Shown here one piece after another: positions 52,701-61,931 of a stretch of 64,000 bases of DNA; within the stretch, counting starts at the first letter, position 1, and every line of letters starts with the position of its first letter. Origin of the DNA: Gemmatimonadaceae bacterium (GTDB lineage Bacteria; Gemmatimonadota; Gemmatimonadetes; Gemmatimonadales; Gemmatimonadaceae). The notes under the pieces were generated by a model, which was not told the origin of the DNA, made no database searches, and saw only the letters and a list, made by a program, of their open reading frames with translations. The position numbers and the translations under genes are program-made. Where the stretch lies: positions 248,001-312,000 of the forward strand of contig JADKJT010000001.1 in the NCBI GenBank assembly GCA_016720905.1, written 5' to 3'.

Positions 52701-55700
52701 CTAGCCCTGAGTCCCGATACCGAAATATCGGCTCTCAGGGCGCCAGAAGTACCAGCCGCTCACGCTTGCTCCCGGGATCATCGCGTAGCTCTCCGTCAGG
52801 CGCATGCCCGCCCGCTCCTCGGCCTCGGTCAGTTCGAACAGCGGCCCCTTCGCCGTGTGGTCCGGACATGCCGGATACCCCGGAGCCGGCCGGATGCCCT
52901 GGTACTTCTCCTTTATGAGGTCCGTGTTCGTCAGGTCTTCATGGGGAGCGTACCCCCAGAACTCGCGCCGCACACGCTCGTGCAGCCGTTCCGCAAACGC
53001 CTCAGCCAGTCGATCCGCCAGCGACTTCGCCATGATCGACCCGTAATCGTCATGATCGGCCTCGAACTCGGCGACCAGCGATTCCAGGCCGTGGCCCGAT
53101 GTCACGGCGAAGGCGCCCACGTAATCCAGAATTCCGCTGTCCCGGGGCGCCACATAGTCGGCCAAACAGTAATTGGGTCGCCCAGTGCCGCGTTTGTCCA
53201 TCAATTGGCGCGGCATGGTGAGTTCCGCCAGGACGGTCGCCCGGGAGTCGTCGGCATACACTTCCACCGTTTCGTCGACGGCATTGGCCGGCCAGAACCC
53301 GAAGGCTGCCCGGGCCTCCAGGCGATCCTCACGGACGATCCGCGCCAGCAGTTCCTGCGCATCGGCGTACAACGAGCGCGCGGTCTCCCCGACCAGCGGA
53401 TCGTGCAGGATGGCCGGGTAGTGACCCGACAATTCCCAGGTCTGGAAGAACGGTGTCCAATCGATCCGCTCGATCAGCTCGTCCAACGGATATCTGGCGA
53501 GTGTCATGGGACCGATGAACGCCGGCACCGGCACCGGCACCGACAGGTCGATGGGCACGCGGTTCGCCCGGGCCTGCTGGACCGTGATGAGCCGTTCGTT
53601 CGCCCCGCGCGCCGCGCGCGCCACCCGGATCCCCTCGTATTCGGCCCGCACATCGGCCGCGAATTGCGACTTCCGGTCGTCGCTGAGCAGCGAACTGGTG
53701 ACTCCCACGGCACGCGAGGCATCGAGCACGTGGACCACGGGCCCGGAGTAGCTCGGCTCGATCTTGAGTGCCGTGTGCGCCTTGCTGGTGGTTGCGCCAC
53801 CAATAAGCAATGGGATGGTGAATCCCTGTCGCTGCATCTCGCTGGCCACGAAGGTCATCTCTTCGAGCGACGGCGTGATCAGCCCCGAGAGTCCGATGAC
53901 ATCGGCGTTCACCTCGCGCGCCTTCTCCAGGATCTTCGCGCAGGACACCATGACGCCCATGTCGACGACTTCGTAGCCGTTACACTGCAGCACGACGCCC
54001 ACGATGTTCTTGCCGATATCGTGCACGTCGCCCTTCACCGTGGCCATCAGCACGCGGCCGGCACTCCTGGACGTCGCGGTCTTGAGAGCCTCGATGAATG
54101 GGATCAGGTGCGCAACCGCTTTCTTCATCACGCGCGCGCTCTTCACCACTTGCGGCAGGAACATCTTGCCGGCACCGAACAGGTCGCCCACCACATTCAT
54201 GCCGCGCATGAGCGGCCCTTCGATCACGTCGATGGGATGTGTCGCTTCCAGACGAGCCTCCTCGGCGTCCTCGACGACCCACGTGTCGATGCCGTGCACC
54301 AGCGCGTGCGACAGCCGGTCGCCGACGGGCAAGTCGCGCCAGGCAACGTCTTCCACAGCCTTTGCCGCGCGTCCCTTGGCGGAGTCGGCGACTTCCAGCA
54401 GGCGCTCGGTGGCCTCGGCGCGCCGATTGAGCACCACGTCTTCCACCCGTTCGCGCAGGTCGGCCGGAATGTCCTCGTACGGAATGAGCTGACCGGCGTT
54501 GACGATGCCCATATCCATGCCGGCCCTGATGGCATGGTAGAGGAACACGGCATGCATCGCTTCGCGCAGCGGATTGTTGCCGCGGAACGAAAACGACATG
54601 TTGCTCACACCGCCCGACACCTTCACATGCGGCAACGTGCGCTTGATCTCGCGCGTGGCGTCGAAGTAGGCGATCGCGTATCCGGCGTGCTCCTCAATAC
54701 CGGTGCCGATCGCGAAGATGTTCGGGTCAAAGATGATGTCCTGCGGCGGAAAGCCCACCTCCTCCGTGAGCAGTCCGTACGCGCGAGTGCAGATGGACAC
54801 CTTGCGCTCGGTGCTGTCGGCCTGTCCCTGCTCGTCGAACGCCATCACGATCACGGCTGCGCCGTAGCGGCGCACCAGTCGCGCCTGCCGCAGGAACTCC
54901 GCCTCGCCCTCCTTCAGGGAGATGGAATTGACGACTCCCTTCCCCTGCAGACACTTGAGCCCCGCCTCGATCACCGTCCACTTGCTGGAATCGACCATGA
55001 TCGGCACACGCGAGATGTCGGGTTCCGACGCAATCAGGTTGAGGAACGTGACCATGGCCTTTTCGGCGTCCAGCAACCCTTCGTCCATGTTCACATCGAT
55101 GATCTGCGCGCCGCTTTCCACCTGCTGTCGCGCCACCACCAGGGCATCGCTGTAGTTGCCCTCGAGAATCAGCTTGGCGAACCTGGCGGATCCGGTGACA
55201 TTCGTGCGTTCACCAATGTTCACGAAGTTCATGTCGGGACCGATCGTCATCGGCTCGAGACCCGAGAGCCGGAGACGCAACTCGATGACCGGAATCCTGC
55301 GCGGCGCCACGCCCTTCACCGCGTCGACGATGGCGCGAATGTGCGCGGGCGTGGTGCCGCAGCAGCCGCCGACGATGTTGAGCAATCCGCTCGTCGCCCA
55401 TTCATGCAGGTGGAACGCCATCGCTTCCGGCGACTCGTCGTACTCGCCGAACGCGTTGGGCAGCCCGGCATTCGGGTGCGCGCTCACATGCGTGTCGGCG
55501 ATGCGCGACAGCTCCTGCACGTGGGCGCGCAGCTGCTCGGCGCCGAGGGCGCAGTTGAGGCCGATGGACAGGGGCTTCACGTGCGACATCGACGTCCAGA
55601 ACGCCTCGGCGGTCTGTCCCGAGAGCGTGCGGCCGCTGGCATCGGTGATCGTGCCCGAGATCATCACTGGGACGCGCACATGGTGCGCGTCGAAGTACTG

Positions 55701-56309
55701 TTCGATGGCGAAGAGCGCCGCCTTCGCGTTCAGCGTGTCGAAGATCGTCTCGACCAGCAACAAGTCCGCGCCACCGTCCAGCAGCCCCTGCACCGCCGTC
55801 GTGTACGCCGAGACCAGCTGATCGAACGAGACGTTGCGGGCACCGGGGTTCTCCACCTCCGGCGAGAGCGACGCCGTCCGGTTGGTGGGGCCGAGCACGC
55901 CCGCCACGAATCGGGGACGCGAGGGATCCCTGGACTCGAACTCGTCGGCGATCCGACGCGCCAGCGCCGCCGCGGCCACGTTGATCTCGTAGGCCAGCTC
56001 CTCCATGCCGTAGTCGGCCATGGAAATGGCGTTGGCATTGAAGGTGTTCGTCTCGATGATGTCGGCGCCGGCCTCGAGATACTGGCCATGGATGGCGCCC
56101 ACGATGTCCGGCCGCGTGATCGCCAGCAGGTCGTTGTTGCCCTTGAGATCCGACGGCCAGTCGGCGAAACGCGCTCCCCGATAGTCCGATTCGCCCAGTC
56201 GATGGGTCTGGAGCATGGTCCCCATGGCCCCATCGATCACCAGGATGCGATCGGCAAGGAGCGCCGGGAGCCTGGACAGTCGGGACGGGCGGTTATGGCT
56301 GGTCGTCAT
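52701..56309 (-). CDS. metH: Cobalamin-dependent methionine synthase
   Basis: This full-length 1202-residue enzyme transfers a methyl group from methyltetrahydrofolate to homocysteine via methylcobalamin. All four modules are present in order. The homocysteine domain has NIVGGCCGTTPAHI (zinc cysteines, about residue 311) and the pterin domain NIGERTNVTGS (about 361). The cobalamin module has DVHDIGKNIV with the axial histidine (about 758). The AdoMet activation domain has RPAPGYPACPDH (about 1141) and a C-terminal SGWYFWRPESRYFGIG. It is intact, unlike several neighbours. The ATG at 56309 faces the divergent homocysteine methyltransferase-MetF gene. Confidence 0.96.
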   Translation of the reverse strand: MTTSHNRPSRLSRLPALLADRILVIDGAMGTMLQTHRLGESDYRGARFADWPSDLKGNNDLLAITRPDIVGAIHGQYLEAGADIIETNTFNANAISMADYGMEELAYEINVAAAALARRIADEFESRDPSRPRFVAGVLGPTNRTASLSPEVENPGARNVSFDQLVSAYTTAVQGLLDGGADLLLVETIFDTLNAKAALFAIEQYFDAHHVRVPVMISGTITDASGRTLSGQTAEAFWTSMSHVKPLSIGLNCALGAEQLRAHVQELSRIADTHVSAHPNAGLPNAFGEYDESPEAMAFHLHEWATSGLLNIVGGCCGTTPAHIRAIVDAVKGVAPRRIPVIELRLRLSGLEPMTIGPDMNFVNIGERTNVTGSARFAKLILEGNYSDALVVARQQVESGAQIIDVNMDEGLLDAEKAMVTFLNLIASEPDISRVPIMVDSSKWTVIEAGLKCLQGKGVVNSISLKEGEAEFLRQARLVRRYGAAVIVMAFDEQGQADSTERKVSICTRAYGLLTEEVGFPPQDIIFDPNIFAIGTGIEEHAGYAIAYFDATREIKRTLPHVKVSGGVSNMSFSFRGNNPLREAMHAVFLYHAIRAGMDMGIVNAGQLIPYEDIPADLRERVEDVVLNRRAEATERLLEVADSAKGRAAKAVEDVAWRDLPVGDRLSHALVHGIDTWVVEDAEEARLEATHPIDVIEGPLMRGMNVVGDLFGAGKMFLPQVVKSARVMKKAVAHLIPFIEALKTATSRSAGRVLMATVKGDVHDIGKNIVGVVLQCNGYEVVDMGVMVSCAKILEKAREVNADVIGLSGLITPSLEEMTFVASEMQRQGFTIPLLIGGATTSKAHTALKIEPSYSGPVVHVLDASRAVGVTSSLLSDDRKSQFAADVRAEYEGIRVARAARGANERLITVQQARANRVPIDLSVPVPVPAFIGPMTLARYPLDELIERIDWTPFFQTWELSGHYPAILHDPLVGETARSLYADAQELLARIVREDRLEARAAFGFWPANAVDETVEVYADDSRATVLAELTMPRQLMDKRGTGRPNYCLADYVAPRDSGILDYVGAFAVTSGHGLESLVAEFEADHDDYGSIMAKSLADRLAEAFAERLHERVRREFWGYAPHEDLTNTDLIKEKYQGIRPAPGYPACPDHTAKGPLFELTEAEERAGMRLTESYAMIPGASVSGWYFWRPESRYFGIGTQG
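52704..52741 (-). other. Hairpin formed by the last codons of metH
   Basis: GCCCTGAG (52704-52711) pairs with CTCAGGGC (52734-52741), and CCGATA (52714-52719) pairs with TATCGG (52726-52731), giving a 14-bp interrupted stem inside the final metH codons and touching the stop. No T run follows. It may stabilise or end the metH transcript, or simply reflect the codons of the conserved C-terminus. Confidence 0.45.
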
Positions 56310-56405
56310 GCAGTCGTCTTCTGGCGATGTTCAACACGGCCGCTTGCGCATATGGATAGCGTTCAGCGGTAGCGTTTGTTGGCGAAATCTCTTAGTAAGC
56401 TATTC
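56310..56405. promoter_or_regulatory. Divergent metH / metF-fusion control region
   Basis: This 96-base spacer between two divergent methionine genes carries a small perfect dyad CTTAGTAAG (56391-56399) just before the metF-fusion start. It is AT-richer than its surroundings. The spacer is too short for a SAM riboswitch plus promoter on each side, and none of the SAM-riboswitch core strings is seen. Control by a protein repressor or by transcription competition is possible. Confidence 0.4.
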
Positions 56406-58337
56406 ATGACCACCGTCGCCGAGCACCCGACACCCCAAAGCCCGTCCGCATCGCACCCGCGGGCCGCGCAGTTGCGCCGGCTGCTGGACCCCGAGCAGGT
56501 CGTACTGTTCGATGGCGCCATGGGGACCATGCTCTATGCGCGCGGCGTCTTCATCAATCAGTGCTACGACGAACTGGTCCTTCGCGCGCCCGACCTGGTG
56601 CGCGAGATCCATGCCGCGTACGTGAAGGCCGGCGCCGAGGTGCTGGAAACCAACACGTTCGGTGCGAACCGGACCAAGCTCACGCAGTACGGACTCGAAG
56701 GTCAGGTGGCCGCGATAAACACGCGCGCCGCCGAGCTGGCGCGCGAGGCAGCCGGAGAGCAGCGACTGGTCGCAGGTGCCGTGGGTCCGCTGGGAGTGCG
56801 CCTGGAGCCATATGGCGCGACGAGCCGCGACGAGGCTCGCGCGGTGTTCGCCGAGCAGATGACGGCGCTCAAGGCGGGCGGCGCGGATTGCTTTCTGCTG
56901 GAGACCTTCGCGGATCTCGAGGAACTGGAGCAGGCGATCCACGCGGCGCGTGATGTCGACTCGACGATGCCGATTATTGCTCAGGCAACGGTGGGGCCCG
57001 ACCTGCGAACCGCCTACGGCGCCAGCCCCGAGGATATCGCGCGCGCGCTGGAACGGTGGGGAGCGGACGTGATCGGCCTCAATTGCTCCGTCGGTCCTCA
57101 GACGATTCTCGAGGCCATCGAGCGGATGGCGGTCGTCACCACGCGCAAACTCTCCGCGCAGCCGAACGCGGGCATGCCCCGCGATGTGGGAGGCCGGTCC
57201 ATGTACATGGCCAGCCCGGAGTATATGGGCACGTACGCACGCCATCTGGTCCAGGCCGGCGCCAAGATCGTAGGTGGCTGTTGTGGCACGACACCCGATC
57301 ATATTCGGGCCATGCTGGAGGGGATTCGACCGCTTTCGCCGAGGACGCGAGTGCGCGTGGAGGCGTCAGCGCCGTCGCCGGACGCCGCCGGGCCGGGATC
57401 CCCGGGTCGTCAGCCCGTGCCGTTGGATCAGCGTTCGCGCTTCGGTGCGAAGCTGGCCGCCGGGCAGTTCGTCACGTCCGTGGAGATCGTGCCACCCCGC
57501 GGCGTGGATACCGTCAAGCTCGAGCAGGACGCCGCGGCCCTGCACCGGGCCGGCGTCGATGCGATCAACGTCCCCGACGGACCGCGTGCGCAAAGTCGAA
57601 TGGGGGCCATCGCCACGAGCCTCATCATCGAGCGACACGGCATCGAGGCGGTCACGCACTACTGCTGTCGCGATCGCAACCTGCTGGGCATGCTGAGCGA
57701 CCTGCTGGGTGCGTCAGCGCTGGGGCTGCGCAACCTGCTGCTCATCACCGGCGATCCGCCGAAGATGGGTCCGTACCCCGACGCGACGGCGGTCTTCGAT
57801 ATCGACGCCATCGGGCTGACGAACCTGGTGTCCCAGCTGAACAAGGGACTCGATCCGGGAGGCAATCCCATCGGCGAGCCGACGCGGTTCGTGATCGGCG
57901 TCGGCGTGAATCCCGCCGCCATCGACCCGGTGCACGAGCTCAAGCGATTCCACTGGAAGGTGGAAGCGGGAGCGGAGTACGCCATCACGCAGCCGGTGTT
58001 CGATCCGGCGCAACTGGAAGTGTTCCTCTCGTCCATCGAGGACGTGCGGATTCCCGTCATCGCGGGGATCTGGCCGCTGGTGTCCGCTCGGAACGCCGAA
58101 TTCCTGGCGAACGAGGTGCCGGGCGTGACGGTGCCAACATCGGTGCTGGATCGGATGCGCCGGGCGAACGATCGGAGCAAGGAGCACGCGTTGGCCGAGG
58201 GACAGGCGATCGCGCGGGAAATGCTGGAGCAAGTGCGCGGCAGCGTGCAGGGCGTGCAGGTGAGTGCACCCTTCGGGAAGGTGGAACTGGCGCTCGAGGT
58301 GTTCGGCGCCGCGCGTCCGACGGACGGGGCGCGCTGA
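56406..58337 (+). CDS. Bifunctional homocysteine S-methyltransferase/5,10-methylenetetrahydrofolate reductase
   Basis: This 643-residue fusion has an N-terminal homocysteine S-methyltransferase domain (FDGAMGTMLYARG, GLNCSVGP near residue 225 and the zinc cysteines in VGGCCGTTPDHI near residue 289). The C-terminal MetF-like domain begins near residue 345 (FVTSVEIVPPRGVD, LLLITGDPPKMGPYP, YAITQPVFD, IPVIAGIWPL). The MetF half makes methyltetrahydrofolate, the substrate of MetH encoded divergently. The fusion resembles Bacillus YitJ. The ATG at 56406 is preferred over an upstream start. It is intact and followed 2 bases later by asnB. Confidence 0.9.
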   Translation: MTTVAEHPTPQSPSASHPRAAQLRRLLDPEQVVLFDGAMGTMLYARGVFINQCYDELVLRAPDLVREIHAAYVKAGAEVLETNTFGANRTKLTQYGLEGQVAAINTRAAELAREAAGEQRLVAGAVGPLGVRLEPYGATSRDEARAVFAEQMTALKAGGADCFLLETFADLEELEQAIHAARDVDSTMPIIAQATVGPDLRTAYGASPEDIARALERWGADVIGLNCSVGPQTILEAIERMAVVTTRKLSAQPNAGMPRDVGGRSMYMASPEYMGTYARHLVQAGAKIVGGCCGTTPDHIRAMLEGIRPLSPRTRVRVEASAPSPDAAGPGSPGRQPVPLDQRSRFGAKLAAGQFVTSVEIVPPRGVDTVKLEQDAAALHRAGVDAINVPDGPRAQSRMGAIATSLIIERHGIEAVTHYCCRDRNLLGMLSDLLGASALGLRNLLLITGDPPKMGPYPDATAVFDIDAIGLTNLVSQLNKGLDPGGNPIGEPTRFVIGVGVNPAAIDPVHELKRFHWKVEAGAEYAITQPVFDPAQLEVFLSSIEDVRIPVIAGIWPLVSARNAEFLANEVPGVTVPTSVLDRMRRANDRSKEHALAEGQAIAREMLEQVRGSVQGVQVSAPFGKVELALEVFGAARPTDGAR

Positions 58338-58339
58338 TC

Positions 58340-60229
58340 ATGTGCGGCATCGTCGGCACGATCGCACTCCAGGGAATCGTCGACAGCGCGCTGCTCCAGC
58401 AACAGCGTGACACGATGCGTCACCGCGGACCGGACTCGGACGGCATGTGGGTCTCGGACGACAAGCGCGTGGGGTTCGGCCATCGCCGGCTGGCGATCAT
58501 CGACCTGTCGCCGGGCGGACATCAGCCGATGATCGATCCGGCAACCAGCACCGTGATCACCTTCAACGGCGAGATTTTCAACTACATCGCGCTGCAGGAC
58601 ACGCTGCGGGCGTTGGGTCATTCGTTTCGGACACAGTCCGATACCGAGGTGATTCTCGCCGCCTATCGCCAATGGGGCATCGACTGCCTCGACCGGCTCG
58701 ACGGCCAGTTCGCGATCGCGTTGTACGACCCGCGCGAACGCAGCGTGTGGCTCGCGCGCGACCGCGCCGGCGAGAAGCCGCTCTTCTACCATCGCGGTTC
58801 GCAGCGGTTTTCGTTCGCGAGCGAGGCCAAGGCGCTGCTGCACGACGCGTCCATTCCGCGCCGAATGAGCGTCCAGGGGCTCAACGAGTACCTGGCCTAC
58901 GGCTATGTGCCCGGCGAACACACCATCTTCGCCGACATCAAGCGTGTGCTGCCGGGAACGGTTGCCCGCATCGATCTCACGCGCGCAACGGTTGATGCGC
59001 GGCGCTACTGGTCGTTGCCCGGCCGGACGATCGGGCCCGCGCACCCCGAGACCGACGCCGGATGGATCGACGAGCTTCACGATCTGCTGCGAACCGCCGT
59101 GCGCCGTCAATTGGTGGCGGACGTGCCGGTCGGCGTGTTGCTGAGCGGCGGCGTGGACTCCAGCCTGATCACGGCGATCGCCGCAGAAGTGTCGTCGAGC
59201 ACGGTCAGGACGTTCACGGCGCGATTCACCGACACCCCTGATTTCGACGAGGGACCGTTTGCCCGACTGGTCGCCGCTCATGTCGGAACGCAGCACACCG
59301 AGCTCGAGATCGAGTCGGCCAACGCGGACCTGCTGACCTCGCTCGTTGCGCAGTTCGACGACCCGGTTGCCGATTCGTCGATGATTCCCACCTACATGGT
59401 GTCGCGCGAGATCCGGAAGCACGCCACCGTGGCCCTCGGAGGGGACGGCGGCGACGAGCTCTTCGGCGGGTATCCTCGCTACCCGATCCAGTTGCGACAG
59501 GAGCAGCTGCGCACACGCCTTCCGGGGTTCATCCGTCGACCGGTGGCGGCGATCGGACAGGCGCTCCTTCCGGTGGGCACGCCCGGTCGCGGGACGCTGG
59601 CGGCGATCGGCTCGACCGCAGGCATGAGCCTGTCCAACGCGGCGCGAATCTTTCGATCGGACGAACGACGCGGCCTCAGCGACGCACTGGCCCGATTGCC
59701 GGCATCCGAACTGGAGGCGCCCGAAGCCCGCCGCGCGGGATTCGGGACCGATCGCGAGACGCTGCTGCAGCGTGCCACCGCGCTCGACTTCAGCACGTAC
59801 ATGGTCGACGATGTCCTCGTGAAGGTCGACCGGGCGAGCATGTTGACCTCGCTCGAGGTCCGCGCGCCCTTCCTGTCGAGGTCCATCATCGAGTTCGCGT
59901 TCGGTCGACTGCCGGACCGGTTGCGCGCCACCACGCGGGGCCGGAAGCTGATCCTGCGCGGTCTCGGTGCGCAGCTGCTACCCGCCGAGCTCGATCTGCG
60001 AAGAAAGAAGGGATTCGACATTCCGGTCGACCGGTGGATGCGCGGGCCCTGGCGCCCCATGCTCGAAGCAGCCGCCGCCGAGACCGATTCGCCATTCCGG
60101 CCGGGGGTGATCCGCGGCCTGTCGGATCGACTGCAGCGTGGCAGCCCGATGGGAGAGCGGCTGTTCTCGCTGCTGTTGCTGCAACTGTGGCAACGCGCCT
60201 ATCGCGTGCACGACATTGTCGAACGGTAG
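58340..60229 (+). CDS. asnB: AsnB-like glutamine amidotransferase, exosortase-locus type
   Basis: This 629-residue protein has a class II glutaminase domain with the catalytic Cys2 (MCGIVG), RHRGPDSDG and FNGEIFNY, and a synthetase domain with the ATP site LLSGGVDSS near residue 264 and LGGDGGDELFGGYPR. Length and layout match exosortase-associated amidotransferases as well as asparagine synthase; the neighbouring FemAB-type genes favour the former. It may amidate a uronic-acid residue of the polysaccharide. The ATG at 58340 follows the metF-fusion stop by 2 bases. Confidence 0.86.
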   Translation: MCGIVGTIALQGIVDSALLQQQRDTMRHRGPDSDGMWVSDDKRVGFGHRRLAIIDLSPGGHQPMIDPATSTVITFNGEIFNYIALQDTLRALGHSFRTQSDTEVILAAYRQWGIDCLDRLDGQFAIALYDPRERSVWLARDRAGEKPLFYHRGSQRFSFASEAKALLHDASIPRRMSVQGLNEYLAYGYVPGEHTIFADIKRVLPGTVARIDLTRATVDARRYWSLPGRTIGPAHPETDAGWIDELHDLLRTAVRRQLVADVPVGVLLSGGVDSSLITAIAAEVSSSTVRTFTARFTDTPDFDEGPFARLVAAHVGTQHTELEIESANADLLTSLVAQFDDPVADSSMIPTYMVSREIRKHATVALGGDGGDELFGGYPRYPIQLRQEQLRTRLPGFIRRPVAAIGQALLPVGTPGRGTLAAIGSTAGMSLSNAARIFRSDERRGLSDALARLPASELEAPEARRAGFGTDRETLLQRATALDFSTYMVDDVLVKVDRASMLTSLEVRAPFLSRSIIEFAFGRLPDRLRATTRGRKLILRGLGAQLLPAELDLRRKKGFDIPVDRWMRGPWRPMLEAAAAETDSPFRPGVIRGLSDRLQRGSPMGERLFSLLLLQLWQRAYRVHDIVER

Positions 60230-60241
60230 CGCGCGGCAGCC

Positions 60242-61931
60242 GTGACGCATCCGCCGATGTCGGTTCTGGTCGGAGACGACGCACGCGGGGTGCTCGGTGA
60301 CGCGCGCGAGCTCGACGCCATGGAATCGGCGTGGCAAGCGTCCACGTTGCGATGCGGGTTCTCGCACCCCCGCTTCATCTGCTCCTGGTATGCGCACTAT
60401 CGCGATGCCTACGAGCCGGTGCTCTGCCTGCAGCGCGAGGCGACGGCCGGGACGCCCTACGTTGCCCTGGCACTTGAACGCCGGACGGGTACGCTTACCG
60501 GCGCCGGCGCGTGGCAGGCGGAGTATCACGCCGCCTATTGCGGACCGGAACGCGACGCGTGCGTGGCGAGCAGTATTCGCCACGCCATCAGCGAGACCCC
60601 GCGCGGTGCGACTGGCGCTTCGTTTCGTGGAGTCCGAGTCGACCGCCCGCGAACTGCAGCGGGAGCTGCAGCGCGACATGCTGGTGGACTGCCAGGCGGT
60701 GCTCCGTCCGCTCCGACAGCTCGGCACGGTCGTGGCGGAATCCGCAGCGCTGAAGAAGCCGGGGACGCGCCGCAAGGTGCGAAAGCTCGAGCGTCAGGGC
60801 GTTGTCGCCTTCGAGACGGTGCGGGACGCGACCGTGCTGACCGAAACGCTCGCACTGTTGGTGGACTGGTACGATCTCAGGATCGCGGCGCTGGGCGGCG
60901 GCAAGCCGTTCCGTGAGGATCCGCGCAAGGCCGCATGGTTCGCCGATGCGATCAACGCGTCGCCATCGATGCACGTGACCCGGCTTATGGTGGGTGCCGA
61001 TCCTGTCGCCATGCACATCGGGGTCCGCAGCGCGGATCGCGTGGCCCTGGGCGTCCTGGCCTATGACGCTCGACAGGCCGAGAGCTCGCCGGCGGCGTTG
61101 CTGCTTCACCACCTGTTCGCCGCGCTCAGCGACAGCGGCGTCACGTCGTTCGATCTCACGCCGCACGGCGCGTACAAGGACCGATTCGCGAACGCGCAGG
61201 ATTCCGTCCTCGTCCTCGACGCGATCGTCAAGCCGCGCGTCCTCACGCGCCTCGCGAAGCTGGCGCGTCGACAGCTGTCGGCGACGGCACGCGCACATCC
61301 GCAGGTCAGCGCCCGCGTGCGAAGCGGCGTCGAACGCATCCGCACCCATGGAGTGCTGGAATCCCTTCGGCATCTCGCCCGTCAGGTGCGCACCGAAGAC
61401 CAGTGCCTGGTGTTCGAGCACCCGTTGGTCGCGCCGACGCCTGCAACAGGGATCCTGACCGATCCACGTGAGTTGTTGCGGCGCTGGCTGACCCTCGATC
61501 TGCCTGCCGGGATCCAGCCGCGCGGTGCCCCTTCGATGCGTTCCATCCTGCTCGCATTCGAACGGGGCAACCTCCCGCTGGGAGTCGTCGAGCAGGGCCT
61601 GCTGGTGGCGTGGGGATGGATAGGTCGCCGGGAATCGCAGGCCGAGTGGTATTGGCCGGTCGTTCCTGTCACCCATCCGCGGCGCGTTGTGCTGTGCGAC
61701 GAGTTCATCACGTCCGGCGTCGACTACCGGACGGCGTCACTGCAGTTGCACGCGGCCCGGCTGCGTCTTCCGACGACCGATGCCCCGCCGACACATGCCT
61801 TCCTCGTCGTCGCTGCTGGCGATGGCCCGGCGGTCGACGCGGCGATCGCCGCAGACTTCACGATGCTCGGCATGGCAGAACGCCGAGTGCGCTGGGGGCG
61901 AACCACGACGGCTTGGCGATGGACCCGATAG
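60242..61931 (+). pseudogene. FemAB/GNAT (CelD-like) acyltransferase, frameshifted
   Basis: The N-terminal frame (start 60242, to about 60600) has WQASTLRCGFSHPRFICSWY and YHAAYCGPERD; a second frame (to 61931) continues RAVRLALRFVESE, the aminoacyl/acyltransferase core RRKVRKLERQG and VDWYDLRIAALGGGKPF. One extra C in the run at 60597-60600 joins them. The reconstructed protein has about 560 residues, with an added C-terminal domain of about 200 residues containing a DEFITSGVDYRTASLQL segment. FemAB-like proteins are common partners of exosortase loci, where they may add acyl or amino-acid groups. The start context is short of a clear ribosome-binding site. Confidence 0.7.

Noticed and set aside
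52587..56372. Very long open frame (1261 codons) on the plus strand opposite metH
   Set aside because: It mirrors the codon pattern of metH. The predicted protein is rich in Arg, His and Gly with no domain, and high-GC codon bias opens antisense frames. metH on the other strand has complete motifs.
56310..56405. SAM riboswitch before the methionine genes
   Set aside because: The spacer is only 96 bases and shared by two divergent genes, and I do not see the conserved core or a terminator stem.
57056..58339. Upstream extension of the amidotransferase frame over the metF fusion
   Set aside because: The asnB protein must begin at the Met-Cys of 58340 because Cys2 is the catalytic nucleophile; the upstream frame is a shadow of the fusion gene.
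57659..59422. 587-codon minus-strand frame over metF fusion and asnB
   Set aside because: It is antisense to two genes with intact family motifs and has no recognisable domain.
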